A stretch of 64,000 nt of DNA from Agapanthus africanus (taxonomy: Eukaryota > Streptophyta > Magnoliopsida > Asparagales > Amaryllidaceae), in NCBI GenBank assembly GCA_030015575.1, contig CM057339.1, forward strand, positions 776,008,809 through 776,072,808, in the 5' to 3' direction. A program made the position numbers and the translations under genes. Below, one piece after another: positions 52,470 through 64,000 of the stretch. The notes under the pieces are model-generated. The model worked only from the letters and a program-made list of their open reading frames with translations. It searched no databases and was not told the origin of the DNA. Positions within the stretch are counted from its first letter, which is position 1, and every line of letters starts with the position of its first letter.

Positions 52470-53640
52470 GTATTTCTTCAGGAAGCGACCGTTTATCGGT
52501 CTGAAAGGTCTTTCGCCATGCATGTCCATGAGTAGATAGGCTCCACCCTGGTAGACCTTGTCTATGATGTACGGGCCTTCATAATTCGGCTCGAATTTTC
52601 CTCGCTTGGCACGATTGGGGATCATAGGTCTTTTGACCACTAGCACGAGTTCACCTTGGCGGAATGCCCTCGTCCTGATCAATCTTTCATATGAGCGCGT
52701 CATCTTTGCTTTATAAGCCTCCAGATTTTGTTGCGCTATGAGCCGGGTTTCATCAAGGGCATCAAGCTCCTCAAGCCGAAGGTGAGCGTTTTCTTCGTCC
52801 GTCAGCTCGTAATGAACTGCCACTCGTAAAGAAGGTAATTCTATCTCGAGGGGGAGTACCGCTTCTGTCCCGAATACCAACGCGTATGGCGTTGTGTTCA
52901 TGGCCGTCTTGAACGTAGTTCGATACGCCCAGAGAGCTTCTTGCAGTCTCTCGTGCCAGTCCTTCTTATTTCGGGACACTGTCTTCTTCACGATCTTTGT
53001 TAAGGTTTTGTTGAAAGTCTCAGCTAGACCGTTAGCTCTGGGATTATAAACTGAGGAGTATCTCCAGTCTATGTTGTGCTGTTGTGTGAAGTGGCTTATC
53101 TTATGGCTTCTGTAGGCTGGCCTGTTATCGGAGATGATCCGCCGCGGAGTTCCAAACCAATAAATAACGTGCGTCTTGAAAAAATGGAGGATATTCTCCA
53201 TCTTCACTTCCCTCAGCGGTACCGCTTCTGCCCATTTAGAAAAGTAGTCAGTCGTCGCCAAAATGAAACGATCTCCTCTGGACGATGCCGGTTCGATGGG
53301 GCCGATTATGTCAGTTCCCCACAATTCGAATGGCCAGCTAGCCACCGTTGGATGTAGTGGATTTGGATGTTAATGGATAAAGTCCCCATGAATCTGGCAC
53401 GAGTGGCATTGGTTTGCATACTCGAGGCAGTCCTGAATCATCGTGGGCCAGTAATAGCTCATCCGTTTAATCTTCAACTTCATCTTTGGGCCCGCTTGGT
53501 GAGAACCGCAGAGTCCGTCATGAACTTCCTGAATGAATCTCTTCGCCTCTTCAGGTCCCAGGCATCTCAACCACAGAGAATCAAACGACCTCTTGTACAG
53601 AGTATCATTGACGAAGGCGAAAGACAGAGCTCGTTTCATA
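52470..53640 (-). pseudogene. Tat-B integrase
   Basis: On the - strand: the zinc-finger part GLCGSHQAGPKMKLKIKRMS to CHSCQIHGDF, then the core WGTDIIGPIEPASSRGDRFI, TDYFSKWAEAVPL, IISDNRPAYRSHK and YNPRANGLAETFNKTLTKIV, and a C-terminal KFEPNYEGPYIIDKVYQGG. It closely matches the Tat-A integrase at 25890-27030. Fossil. Confidence 0.88.
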
Positions 53641-53879
53641 AGCTGATGTCTTGAGGACGCATGTTCAGGTGTTCGACGGGATTTGAAGTAGTCTATAAAG
53701 ACTTCTCTCCAATCCTCAACCGTTTCTTGGTCTTTTATTTGTAGGGACATCTGCTCGGTCGCTTCCCTTTTCTGGGATGATTCCGAAGATATTTCCGCCG
53801 GTGCGAGGACCCGACGGCTTTGCACAACAATCCTCACGTCATCGAGGTTTTCATCGGTCGGCTCTTTAACGAGCTTGGC

Positions 53880-54300
53880 TAATGCGTCCGCTTTGCTATT
53901 TTCCGCACGCGGTATGCTTTCCAGAGTGTAGGAAGGGATTTGGGTCAACAGTTACTGCACCTTTTCGCCGTATTTCACCAACTCTGATTTGCATATTTGG
54001 TAGTCGCCATTTACTTGACTGACGACCAGTTGGGAGTCTCCGTATATGAGGAGGTTTTCAATTCCCATGTCGATGGCGATCTCGAGACCTGCTATCAAAG
54101 CTTCGTACTCAGCTTCATTGTTTGTCCTCGGCTCTGTCAAGGAGAAGGCGAATCGCATTATCCCTCCTTGCGGGGTTACGAAGATAAGGCCTACCCTGAT
54201 TTGATTATAGGCGTGTTTTGTTTGCGCTTCTTTATGGAGGACGCTCCGTCAAAATAGAGTTCCCACTGGATACCACTTCCGTCGATTGCATCAAACGCAT
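53880..54300 (-). pseudogene. Tat-B archaeal-type RNase H
   Basis: WELYFDGASS, TNNEAEYEALIAGLEIA, LLIYGDSQLVVSQVNGDYQ and PRAENSKADALAKL, in order, between RNase H and integrase. Diagnostic for the Tat lineage. Confidence 0.88.
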
Positions 54301-54399
54301 GTTCGTCTGGCAGCTCACAATTCAAAGGGGAATCGGCCGGTATCGGATGCTTATCGAGGAAGTCGGCGATGGCTTGTCCTTTCACTGCTTTAAGAGGCT

Positions 54400-56000
54400 G
54401 ATAAGTTATTGAGAACTCCATCAAGAGCAAGGCCCATTTAGCGAGTCGCCCCGTCAATATGGACTTCGACATCAAGTATCTGAGAGGGTCCACCTTCGAT
54501 ATGAGACGAACTTCATGTGCCAACACGTAGTGCCGGAGTTTCGTTATCGCGAAGATCAATGCCAGGCAGTGTTTTTCGATGGGAGAATAATTGCTTTCTG
54601 CCCCTAGGAGAACTCGACTCAAATAGTAGAGAGCTTTTCTTTCCCTTGGTCGTTCTCTTGTGCCTACAGCGCGCCTAAAGAACCTTCGAGGGCGGTTGTA
54701 TAAAGAATGAGAGGCTTTCCCTTGACCGGAGCGGCCAGCACAGGCGGGTTCTGCAGATACTGCTTGATCTCGTCCAGCGCGCCTTGGCATTTATGATCCC
54801 AGACGAACGGGGTTCCCTTCTTCATCAGGTGGCTGTAAGGACGGCACTTGCCAGAGAGATTGGCTATAAATCGCCGGATGTACGCGAGCTTCCCTTAGAG
54901 AGACCGCAATTGCTTGAGAGTCCTTGGCGGGGGAATATCCATGATCACCTTGATCTTTGACGGGTCAATCTCGATACCTCAGTGTCGGACGATGAATCCC
55001 AGGAATTTGCCCGAGGAGACCCCGAACGCGCATTTGAGAGGGTTCATCTTCAGATTGTATTGCCGAAGGCGCTGAAACACGATCCTCAGATGCTCGAGAT
55101 GTTCCTCGTATGATTTGCTTTTCACCACGAGGTTGTCGATATAGCATTCGACGATTTCATGTATGAGGTCATCGAAGATCTTCATCATGGCCCTTTGATA
55201 AGTGGCACCGGCGTTCTTTAGACCGAAGGGCATTACCTTATAGCAGAATATACCCAAAGGGGTCCGGAAAGCGGTGTGCTTCTGGTCTTCGGGATGCATC
55301 TTTATCTGATTGTATCCTGACGATCCGTCCATGAAAGAGAAGACTTCGTGAGTAGACGTATTATCTATCATTAGCTCGGTGACCGGTACTGGGAAGTCGT
55401 CTTTTGGGCAAGCTTTATTGAGATCCCGAAAGTCTACACATATGCGCACCGTCCCATTCTTCTTCATCACTAGGATGATGTTGGCGATCCTATCAGGGTA
55501 CTGAACCTCTTGGATGAAGCCAGAGTCGATTAGCTTCTTGACCTCGGCGTTGGTGCTCATCTCAAGCTCGAGCCGCATTCTTCTCGGTGCTTGTTTGATT
55601 GGCTTGACGCCCGGAGATATGGCCAGTTTATGGACAGCAATTTCTGGATCTAGTCCTGGCATCTCGGAATAGTTCCATGCGAAGCAATCTCTATGCTGCA
55701 TAAGCACGTCTTTTAATGTGGCCACCCATTCTTCAGACAGTAACTCACTAACAAACGTCGGTCGCGGGTCACTTGCCGTCCCCAAATCAATTTTCTTGAG
55801 CTCATCTGCAGTGGTATGTATTCCATCTTCCAGCTCTTTCGGCGCCGGTGGAAACTCTAAGATCACCTCGTCATCATTGTTTTCAAAACACCAGGGGAGA
55901 TTATCCACACAGTCGGGGTCTTCTTCTAATAATGTTATCACGTGACAGGTACGAGCTCGCTTCCAAGACCGACGTTGATCTGGTTCTACCCTCATGGATT
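54400..56000 (-). pseudogene. Tat-B reverse transcriptase and RNase H
   Basis: RT blocks KQAPRRMRLELEMS, VRICVDFRDLNKACPKDDFP, FSFMDGSSGYNQIKM, FGLKNAGATYQRAM and a YID..VVKS catalytic region near 55.14 kb, then RNase H with LLGAESNYSPIEKHCLAL. It is collinear with Tat-A 23870-25150. Fossil. Confidence 0.87.
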
Positions 56001-57420
56001 TGGGTTCATGCTTCTGTGGCGGGGTTACCCTCCAGCTGTTGGATAGAGCGAACCTGCCTTGTCGATATTGAGCTTCGACCTAGTTCTTGAAGGTGAAACA
56101 GTCTTCAATAGGATGTCCTATTGCCCTTGATAGGAGCAATTGTCCGGATGAGAGACTTCGCCTGCTTTCTTGGGGTGCTAGGACTCCGGGAGTATGATCA
56201 GTTGATGTTTTATGGCAAGATCAAGTATTTTCTTCGTCTTGTCTTGGGCAAAAGAGTATGCTCGCCCCATCTTCTTTATAAGAGATGAATCCGAATTGCC
56301 TGGCTCCTGATCGCGTGATTTCTTGGACCCGCTTTGTCACTGTCGAACGCATTTCCCGTTCTTTGGTTTGTTTCTGTCTCTGCGTCGTGCCTTTTGTACA
56401 ACGGGTTGACAGGGATGGGCACTTTCATCTTTTGCAGCCTGTTGAAAAAGGCGTTGCGTCCTGGCTTTCTCGTAGATGGCCATTTCGCGATTATGGTCAT
56501 CTCGTACCTTTTGACCCGCTTCCCTTATAAGGTTGTCCATTTGTTTTTCGAACGACAGACTGGGCACTTTGTTGACCGGACCTTGTTTTTGTTCAGGATC
56601 AGCATCTTTTAACAGGGCATCCTCTTCTTCATCGAAGTCATATATGACGTAGCTACCGTGGACTCGTTCCCGTTTTCTGGATTGAACATATCCAAGCCCG
56701 ATCGTTTCCATTCTCCCGTTGGGCAACTTGCGCTGAGTTCCGGGGACATCCCAAATCCTGTTGTAGAATCGAGCTTGTCGAGTAGTCTGTCTGAAGGGTA
56801 CCCCTTGGCACTTTAATAGCCTTTTTAGTACGTTCGTGTAATATATGGGCAAACGGATGGGCTGGAGCCTGTCAAGTGTAGAATCCGCACCGTGCCAGAT
56901 TTCTTTCTCCACTCTTGTTTCCGTGGACCGGTAAAATAGGATCGCCTTTTCACCCTTTCGCCTGGGAGGGACGTAAAATGTCTGCAGGTCTTGCACACTA
57001 TAAGCTTCAAGTGCGTCGAGATCTTTGTAGTGCTATCGCGGAATCATGGTAATTTGCAAACTCTGATTATCACCAGCGAATGATTGTATTGATGGCCGAT
57101 CGGAGAACACAGCATTAACCTTGTCTTCCGAGTTGCTGCCGAAGATCAACATGGGGGCGGACGGTCCCGGGTTGCTGCGTCGAGATGGCCCGGAATAAAC
57201 TATCTCTTCTTCTTCCTCGGTATCACTCCCGAAGACAGGAATGGTGGTGACAGCTTTGTTCTCCGGTTTGTGACATCTCTCCGTGTCCTCGAAATCTGGC
57301 AAAAAGAATTTTGCATCTTCGTACTTGCGGACTTCGTTAACGGAGAATGGGTTCAGCTCACCTATTACGGTATACTCGAGACCATCCTTGAAATACTTCA
57401 TACACTGATGTTGTGTGGAA
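56000..57420 (-). pseudogene. Tat-B zinc module 3 and linkers
   Basis: It contains the REMAIYEKARTQRLFQQA helix, a basic RRRDRNKPKNGK stretch, the linker LQTFYVPPRRKGEKAILFYR and acidic TEEEEEIVYSG and FGSNSEDK segments. It corresponds to Tat-A 22290-23600. Broken. Confidence 0.7.
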
Positions 57421-57830
57421 GGGATGATGTTGTACTCGTGTAACTAAGGACGACCGAGCAAAGCATTGTAGCAGGTCTTGGCGTCAATGACGTGAAACTT
57501 AATATCCGTGACGAGTAGTCTGAAGCGTAATGTTAGCATCACAGATCCGAGAGTTCATGATGACTGGGAGTCGAAACTGGAGATGGTAATTTTATCACGA
57601 GCGAGGTGCTGAACGCTCATGCAAATTTCCTTCAACACCCGTACATTAAGGAGATTGACGAAGGATCCATTATCGACCAGGATTTTGCCTATCTTGATAT
57701 CGTGACAGTATCCGGGGACATATAGGGGACGGTTGTGATCGCACGTCCCGAGGAGAAGGTCTTCATCACCGAAAGTGGCATCGGCTGTGTGCACTTTTTC
57801 CAGCTCGTCCTTCATCTTTTCTTCGCGAGG
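57420..57830 (-). pseudogene. Tat-B aspartic protease region
   Basis: GKILVDNGSFVNLLNVRVLK, with the active-site Asp near 57.68 kb, preceded by TADATFGDEDLLLGTCDHNR and followed by DKITISSFDSQSS. Same place and sequence type as in Tat-A. Confidence 0.78.
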
Positions 57831-59600
57831 AAAGCTTGGAATTGCTTGGGCTCTTGTAGTGCCTTGATCAGTGAATCTCTCACTTCTTTTGATAATAAGA
57901 GGGCGTCGAGAATGCTGAGCTGAGAGGGTAGCTTCCTCAGGTGCGCTAGAACGTTGTAGTCCACCTTACTTTTCTTTGGTGGGTCCTTGGCAGTCAGCTC
58001 TTTCATGACTTGGTCATCCAGGGCTATATCCTCAGAGACCTTTTTTTCCCCCTATCTTTTCTACTCGTAGGTCCAAGATTCTTTTCTGAGAGTGTGCGAT
58101 TGCGCAGCTGAATGTTTTCGCAGGCCTTTGGTTCTTCCTCTTTCCCCAAGATGGATTCTTTAAAGAGAGGGCCCAGAGTCATTTCCTCGTCAGAGTCTCT
58201 CCCGAAAGTGAGAACCTGCGATCCTCCGGCGCTGACCGTGCGACAGTTACCGGTAGTTCTTTTATGCTCCTCAGTCGTACTTCTTTGCTCCCGACGAGTT
58301 TTGCATTTCATCCGCTTAAAATTTTGTCGATGAGCAACATATCCCTGCCACCATCTTTTAAAAGCGTCGCACTCTTCGGTAGGGTGCGAAATCTTTCGAT
58401 GGTATGAACAGTAGCTAGGATGCATCTCTGCTTCACCGTGAGTGTTTCCTTCGGAGGGTGGTAGCTTCATCCCCATTGATATGGCTTTAGCGAACCTTTT
58501 CCTCGTCTTGAACTTGTTTTTATCCGCAACGGATGTTCCTTGATTCGGCGGGAGTATCTCGACTCTTTTGTCTAGTCGCTGGCGTTTGGCTCTTTCAAAT
58601 ATGGCCATCTCACGCTCTCGGTCGGCTTTACTTTTCAGATGAATCTCATTCAGGAAGGCATCGATCATCTCATCTGACAGCCATAAAAGTTCTGGTTCAG
58701 GACCTGCCCCCAGTTTCTTTATACAAGGAGTCCCTTCGTCGTCTATCGACGAGTGAGAGATCACACGACAACTTGCTACGCAGTCCTCATATCCATCTGA
58801 TGAGTCTTCTTCATCCTCTCCGTTCTCAAAAACGTGGCTGAGAAATTCTTGGAGCGTGATCGGAGTCCGCACCTTCTGGTTGTACTCTTCCAGCACGTCG
58901 ATCTGTTTCTGCAAGTCCGTGCGCTTATCACCAGGCTTCACGGTCTTCTTGGATTTCTTTTTCTTCTTCGAGAATTTTGACGGCTGGGTATGCGAGCTTT
59001 GGCCATCGCCACTGATCTTTGGAGTTGGGCGTGGCTTCGACATCCCCTCGATGACCTCCGGTTCCAACGGATTCTCGCCGGGCATGTATGAAGATCATTC
59101 AGCATCCTTTTGGTTTTGTTTGAAAGCACGACCTCCCACGGAGCTTCTTCAACAAAAGAGCATGTTTCCTCCGGTGTGTCCGTCTTCTTAGGAGTGTGCG
59201 GTTGTGGTGGGTTTACCTTCCACTTCTCGGACAGCGCAAACTTGCCTTGTAGGTATTGATCCTCGATCCATCCCTTAAAGACGAAGCAATCCTCGATCGG
59301 GTGACTTACCGTTTGGTGGTAAGGGCAATAATTGGGGTTGTTCACTTCGCTGGGTTGCAGTGGTCGCCTTGGATTTAGTAAGTTGATAAGCCTGTTGCGT
59401 ACCGCCAGCTCGAACAATCTCTTTGTTTTATCCTGCGGGAATGAGTAAGGGTGCTTCATTTTCTCATTGTAATAACGGCGTCTCTCTTCCAATTGGTCCG
59501 CTAGTCTTGGAACACTGGGCTGCTGTTGGGTGTTCGCAACGAAGGTCGCCTTCCCTTTACCCTTTTCGTTCCGCGGCTCCAGTTTCGGAGGAGACGGTCT
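57830..59600 (-). pseudogene. Tat-B zinc modules 1 and 2
   Basis: Module 1 (about 59560-59180): KHPYSFPQDKTKRLFELA, NYCPYHQTVSHPIEDC (CX2HX4HX4C) and FKGWIEDQYLQGKFALSEKW. Module 2 (about 58680-58280): REMAIFERAKRQRLDKRV, SYCSYHRKISHPTEEC and the basic KRMKCKTRREQR. A Lys-rich KFSKKKKKSKK linker joins them. Collinear with Tat-A 20030-21800. Confidence 0.77.
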
Positions 59601-61720
59601 GTGACCCATCTGATACATCTAGGCTGGTTTGTCGATTAAAGCCTGGAAGGTGGTCGGTTTGAAGAACATCATGAACTGTGAAATAGTTGTATGAGGGTCT
59701 AGGGTGCCCACGAACATGCCCACCGGTGGGGCTTTTTCGATGCGCTGTTCGCACTTCGACCATAAATTCTGCCATCGGATTGCGTACTGAACCCATGTCT
59801 CGTCCGGTTTCACCCTGGCATTGATCAACGCTGTGATTGGAGTACGTTCGCTGGCGCTTGTGAAACGCTGGGTAAACAACAACTCCATTTCAGCGAAAGT
59901 TTTGACGGAGTCATTAGGAAGTTCGGAATACCACTCAAATGCCGTCTTCGATTAACTGCCGACGAATTGGCGAAGCAGGAGCTTATCATCGCCGTCGGTG
60001 TTACCACAAAGGGCCCTGAACTAGGCGACATGTTGATGGGGATTGCCTGTCCCCTTGTAGACATGGAATTTCGGGATCGTATAGCCCGGCGGATATTTTA
60101 TCTGATCATACCACCCTGGATACGGTCGCCCAGTTCTAACAACTTGTCCAGCCGCTTTGTTCGCCTGGTGAACTCGTATCTGCTGAGCTATATAGTCATC
60201 CAGGGCAGCTTTAGAGATTGTATCCTCTTTGGCTGTTGACAAAGCCGGTAGAGGATTTGACGTCTCTCCTCTGTCATCTTCGAGGATAATTGGAGGATCT
60301 TCAGTGGGAGGATCCTGTTGGATCATCATACCCACCATGTCCTGGAACAGAAGGGTCATTCGTTTTATATTAGCTGCTTGTTCCGCAGCCTCTTTGTCCT
60401 TCTTTTCAAGTATTCTCTGAAGGAATTCGGCATCGGTTTCTTGCTCCTGGCGTTGATCCGAGGATGCATCTAGGCTTTCTTTTGGCCCGGTGAGTGCGGC
60501 CATCGCGGTCATCATCTCTTGGAGCTTCTGCTGCTGCTCTCGAGCTTTAGTCACTGATCGCGTAAGCGGTAGATGACCTATGGATATACGGCTATCCTCT
60601 TTCCCGGACACCATATAGACGGTATGTACCACCATGCCCCCAGACTTAGGGCGTTTAGGCTCACTGCCTTTGACATTTGTCGCAGGCGTGGGGACTTTCT
60701 CCGGCCTTCTTCTCTTGTGGGCGATCGAAGTTGAGAGGGCCGTTGCAGCGGGCACCTAGGTAGCCGTCGTCTTCCGTGGCTCAACAGGATGGTTTTCTTC
60801 TTGTCGGACTTTCGACTTCTTATGCTGGTGGGGGAAATTCGGACCAATCACCGATTCTCGGACTCGTCGCCAAATTTTATAGACTTTGGAAGACAGCCGT
60901 TGAGGGGACTGCTCCGACTTTGTTTCTACGACGGTCTCTACCAGTGGAGGAGATCTTTTTAGCACAGCAGTTGGCAAATTTCTGCGTACCCTGTTCTGCA
61001 GCTCAAAGCTGTTCCCGGTTGGAACAGCAGCATTAATTTCCACCGTTGGAGCTGGTGGAGTTAGCCCAGAGGGGGAGTTGCCCCAGCCTTCCTTACCCGG
61101 CGCCAATGGCAACGTCGAGTGTGACGAATTGTTGGGGTTGGTTCAGCGATGGCTTTGTCTTGTCCCTTGTTCAGGTGAGGGGCTGTTGCTGGTGTCAGCC
61201 TCATGAAGACTGACGTCCGTTAAGAAGCCGTGTCCAACCGGTCAAAAACAGATTTCTGAGCGGGAGCGGGAATGGGAGCAGTCAGTCTTGCAAAGACCGA
61301 CCCTCTAGCAGTAGAAGCCACCTTGACGACTTCAAGAGCAGGGATGGCTATCTTCTTTGGGATGACCACTTCAGGTATTATGGGCTTCTTGGTAGGCCCT
61401 TTGGAGCTCAAGTTCAGCCTGGTGAAGACCGAGGAGTTGGAATTGGATGACCCGTTGAGAGGGGCCGTGGTAGTAGCAAGTCGATCGAAGATCAACTTCT
61501 TTGAAGCTTCCGATACGGGTACAGGAACGGTGAAACTCGCTGGCGGGAACATGGTCCCAAAAAACAGCCCTGTGGTGGCTTGAGTAATCTGCTCCACGGG
61601 CATCGTGAACAAAGAGGCTGCTTGGGGCCCGTAGGTTATGCCCCCAATCGAGGCGGAGCGTAAGTTGCAGTTGCATGTGGATCACATTGAGCAGGTGCCA
61701 GCCATTGATCCTTTGCTTTC
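59600..61720 (-). pseudogene. gag: Tat-B gag region
   Basis: A Ser/Pro-rich leader with SVFTRL and SVFARLTAPIPAPAQKSVFD repeats, the basic HKRRRPEKVPTPATN, then the coiled KKDKEAAEQAANIKRMTLLF and the capsid part (YPPGYTIPKFHVYKGTGNPH, ELLFTQRFTSASERTPITAL, PDETWVQYAIRWQNLWSK). It begins near 61.7 kb, ~150 bases inside the LTR. Fossil with several breaks. Confidence 0.83.
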
Positions 61721-61833
61721 TGCAGCAAGCAAAATGCCAACTCTTAGTACCTCGAAACCCAAGGGCAACCATTAACAAACCGCGATTCGTTCACGAATAC
61801 GACACACGAAGTGTGGAGTGGAAAGAGGAAAAG

Positions 61834-61856
61834 CTCCCACCGGGCGTGCCAGAATC
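61834..61856 (-). other. Tat-B primer-binding region
   Basis: The - strand reads GATTCTGGCACGCCCGGTGG directly after the LTR end, matching the Tat-A site at 17694 at nearly every base. Confidence 0.78.
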
Positions 61857-64000
61857 TGTTCACTGCCGGAAGCCGGGAAGACTTGACGTCTTGCCTGAAT
61901 CTGGGGGCAGATGCTAATTGGTGCTATCCGTCCACCTCTCCGAAGATGCCAAGTTGATTTATGGCACCTTGTATCGAAGGTTTAAGTGGATGCGGCCGAT
62001 GTAGCAGACTTCGTCAGATTCCCCCTCATTTGAGGGGTTTTTGACTGTGGGGACGCTCTTCCCTGCAGGCGCAAGCCCCTGCAGTTAATTACGCTACCGC
62101 ATCGCGGTAACAACTTTCTCCTTCTCCATATGGTCACTTAGTGTCGTGGGTGTTTGTTTTGTGTTTGGTTGCCCGTGGATTGTATATGGAAACTAAGTTA
62201 TGTTGTCGCCCGTAGGGCGTGGACTAGTCCAAATCCGTATCTTTCTTAGATTTGGGTTTGGGGGGTTTTGTGTTTAAGGATACGTTAGCCTTATTTGAGG
62301 CTAAGATCAACTTAAACGTTAGTTAAGGATACGTTAGTCTAATTTTAGACTAAGATCAACTTAACGGGATCGTTTAGATCCGACAAGAGAGCAGTTGGGC
62401 TCTGTTGTTTAGTTTAGTGAAGTTGCGGTCGATAAGTAGTTTAAGGACATTGCGGTCCAATGTTAGTTTTAAGACATTGTGGTCAAGGTTAAGGACATCA
62501 TAGTCCGTGGATTTAAGGACTCCACAGTCCATCGTTAGTTCTAAGACATCGCGGTCAAGGTTAAGGACATCATAGTCCATGAGTTTAAGGACCCTACAGT
62601 CTATTGTTAGTTTTAAGACATCAAGGTCAAGGTTAAGGACATCATAGTCCAAGAGTTTAAGGACCCCACAGTCCGTGAAATGTATGGTCGTTGGGACCCG
62701 TTACCTCTTTGAAGACGTTGAGGAATTACAACGACAAATATCAAAGGAGTGAAGAGATGTACCCTTGAACCAAGGTAGATTAAATGATCTGTAGCCCAAT
62801 TTGGAACCAAGACCAATTAATTATATTATGAGCCTGTTGGCTCAGTTAAGTCTAAATTGAAGACTTGTGGCCTTCTTGGGTTAAGTCCAATCAGGTTTGG
62901 AATATTGGCCCTCTGTTGGTCCATTGAAGGGGAGGCTTTGCCTCTGAAAAATCAGCCAACTTGGCTAAGAGTAGTGTTAAACACTAAAGATCAAAAGTGT
63001 TAAACACTGGAGATAGAATTCTCAAACTAGTGTTAAACAATAAGAGTACAATCAGTGTTAAACACTGGAAGTATAATTCTCGATTTAGTATCAAACATTA
63101 GAAAATAACAGTGTTAAACACTGCAAATAGGGTTTTCAAATCAGTGTTAAACACTAAGAAAATCAGTGTTAAACACTGGGAACAAAGATCTCGAATTAGT
63201 GTCAAACACTAAAGGAAGAGGGGTCACGTGTGGACACGTGAGAGCGCCCAGATTCCCCTTATTTTGCTCTGCAAAAAGTATTGAATACTTTTTAATATTT
63301 TATTTTGGAGCATCACGTGCTGACATGTGACGGGGATTTGTGTGCTGATTGTTAAAGCTTTTGCCAAGGGGTCACGTGGTAACACGTGAGAGCGCCCAGA
63401 GCTTCTATTTCTTTTGCTTTTTCTTTTTGTGCTTCAGGGGTCACGTGGAGCACGTGAGGCATTGCCTCTGAGTTCTTTCCTCCTTATTTCTGTGGATCTT
63501 TACAGGGGTCACGTGGGGTCACGTGACCCAGGTTCTTTGCATGCATGAAGATCCCTTCAACTTTTAAAGAATTAAATTCTCTGTGGGTTTAATCTCAACT
63601 ATAACTCCAGAGGAATTAAATTCCTATTTTCTTTGGAAGAATTTTATTCTTATATAGGGTTAAACCCTAATTTTCTTTTAGAGGAATTAAATTCCCACAT
63701 ATGCAAAAGAATTCAATTCTTATATAGGGTGAAAACCCCAATCTCATCATTTTAAGAGGAATTAAATTCCTGTGAATTTAGAGAATTAAATTCTCAATTA
63801 GGGTTAAACCCTAGCTTTGTCCACCTCGAAGGAATTAAATTCCTAAAGTTTTAAGAGAATTAGATTCTCAGATAGGGTTTAACCCTAATCTCAACATGAA
63901 GGAATTAAATTCCTGTAAACATGAGAGAATTAAATTCTCAGATAGGGTTAAACCCTAATTTTGTTTTGGGAGAATTAAATTCTCTAAACTCAATTCCCCC
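61857..64000 (-). repeat. Tat-B 5' LTR, cut by window end
   Basis: It matches 42280-44410 throughout, including 72 bp repeats (62430-62680), the CCGTTACCTCTTTGAAGACG module, the AGTGTTAAACACT chain (62970-63220), paired CACGTG (63220-63540) and the GAATTAAATTC chain to 64000. About 840 bases, including its promoter, should lie outside the window. Confidence 0.88.

Larger units (their letters stand above)
42280..64000 (-). mobile_element. Tat-B: second Tat-lineage retrotransposon, 5' LTR cut by window end
   Basis: Same family as Tat-A, opposite orientation. Reading right to left: 5' LTR (to 61857), primer-binding region, gag, zinc modules, protease, RT/RNase H, archaeal-type RNase H, integrase (to about 52470), 3' region with tandem arrays and an antisense gene, polypurine tract (45258-45270), 3' LTR (45257-42280). 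The LTR starts TGTTCCCTGATT and ends GTGAACA. It is inserted in the antisense gene of Tat-A. It is broken, with roughly a dozen or more breaks in gag-pol. The two LTRs are alike over the visible 2.1 kb, with small differences, so it is younger than Tat-A. Confidence 0.88.

Noticed and set aside
1-64000. Host protein-coding genes, rRNA or tRNA genes
   Set aside because: Every strong coding signal belongs to gag, pol or the antisense ORFs of the elements. I saw no tRNA or rRNA sequence; the tRNA-like pieces are primer-binding sites.

Overview
This window looks like nuclear DNA of a flowering plant with a large, repeat-rich genome. It appears to consist entirely of retrotransposons nested inside one another. 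I see no host gene, rRNA, tRNA or CRISPR array. The plant assignment rests on element families known only or mainly from land plants: two Ty3/gypsy elements of the Tat lineage (with the extra archaeal-type RNase H), one Ty3/gypsy chromovirus of the Tekay/Del type (with chromodomain), and two LTR elements without coding capacity. I cannot name the species.

Layout by layer of insertion. (1) 1-846 is the stump of an old Ty3-type element with a gag remnant. (2) Tat-A (+ strand) enters that gag at 847. Its 5' LTR runs to 17693, its gag-pol occupies about 17.8-27.0 kb, and its long 3' region runs to 42279 with an antisense gene end at 41.2-42.3 kb. Its 3' LTR lies outside the window. (3) Tat-A was hit four times: by a small LTR-type element without genes (about 1847-5458, - strand), by a Tekay element (5662-15171, + strand, duplication GCTTC), by a 10.2 kb gene-less LTR element (29215-39378, - strand), and by Tat-B (42280 to beyond 64000, - strand). 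Tat-B is a second copy of the same Tat family and landed inside the antisense gene of Tat-A.

Tat-B read on the - strand: 5' LTR (61857 to beyond the window), primer-binding region, gag (61.7-59.6 kb), zinc-motif modules, protease, RT/RNase H, archaeal-type RNase H, integrase (53.6-52.5 kb), then a 7 kb 3' region, then the 3' LTR (45257-42280). Both Tat copies are fossils with many breaks. The Tekay copy looks nearly whole and young. The two gene-less elements carry no recognisable gag or pol.

Three features of the Tat family stand out. First, its LTRs and 3' regions are built almost wholly of short hairpins laid end to end. Stems differ from hairpin to hairpin but stay self-complementary, and one class keeps a constant loop while the stems covary. 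Second, the 3' region holds an antisense transcription unit (45.37-48.33 kb in Tat-B) with its own TATA box, two diverged paralogous ORFs, a coiled-coil ORF and an AATAAA signal. Its last part is matched on the opposite strand in Tat-A. Third, a cluster of about a dozen paired CACGTG boxes lies between the LTR's TATA box and the antisense TATA box, which is the layout of a two-way promoter.
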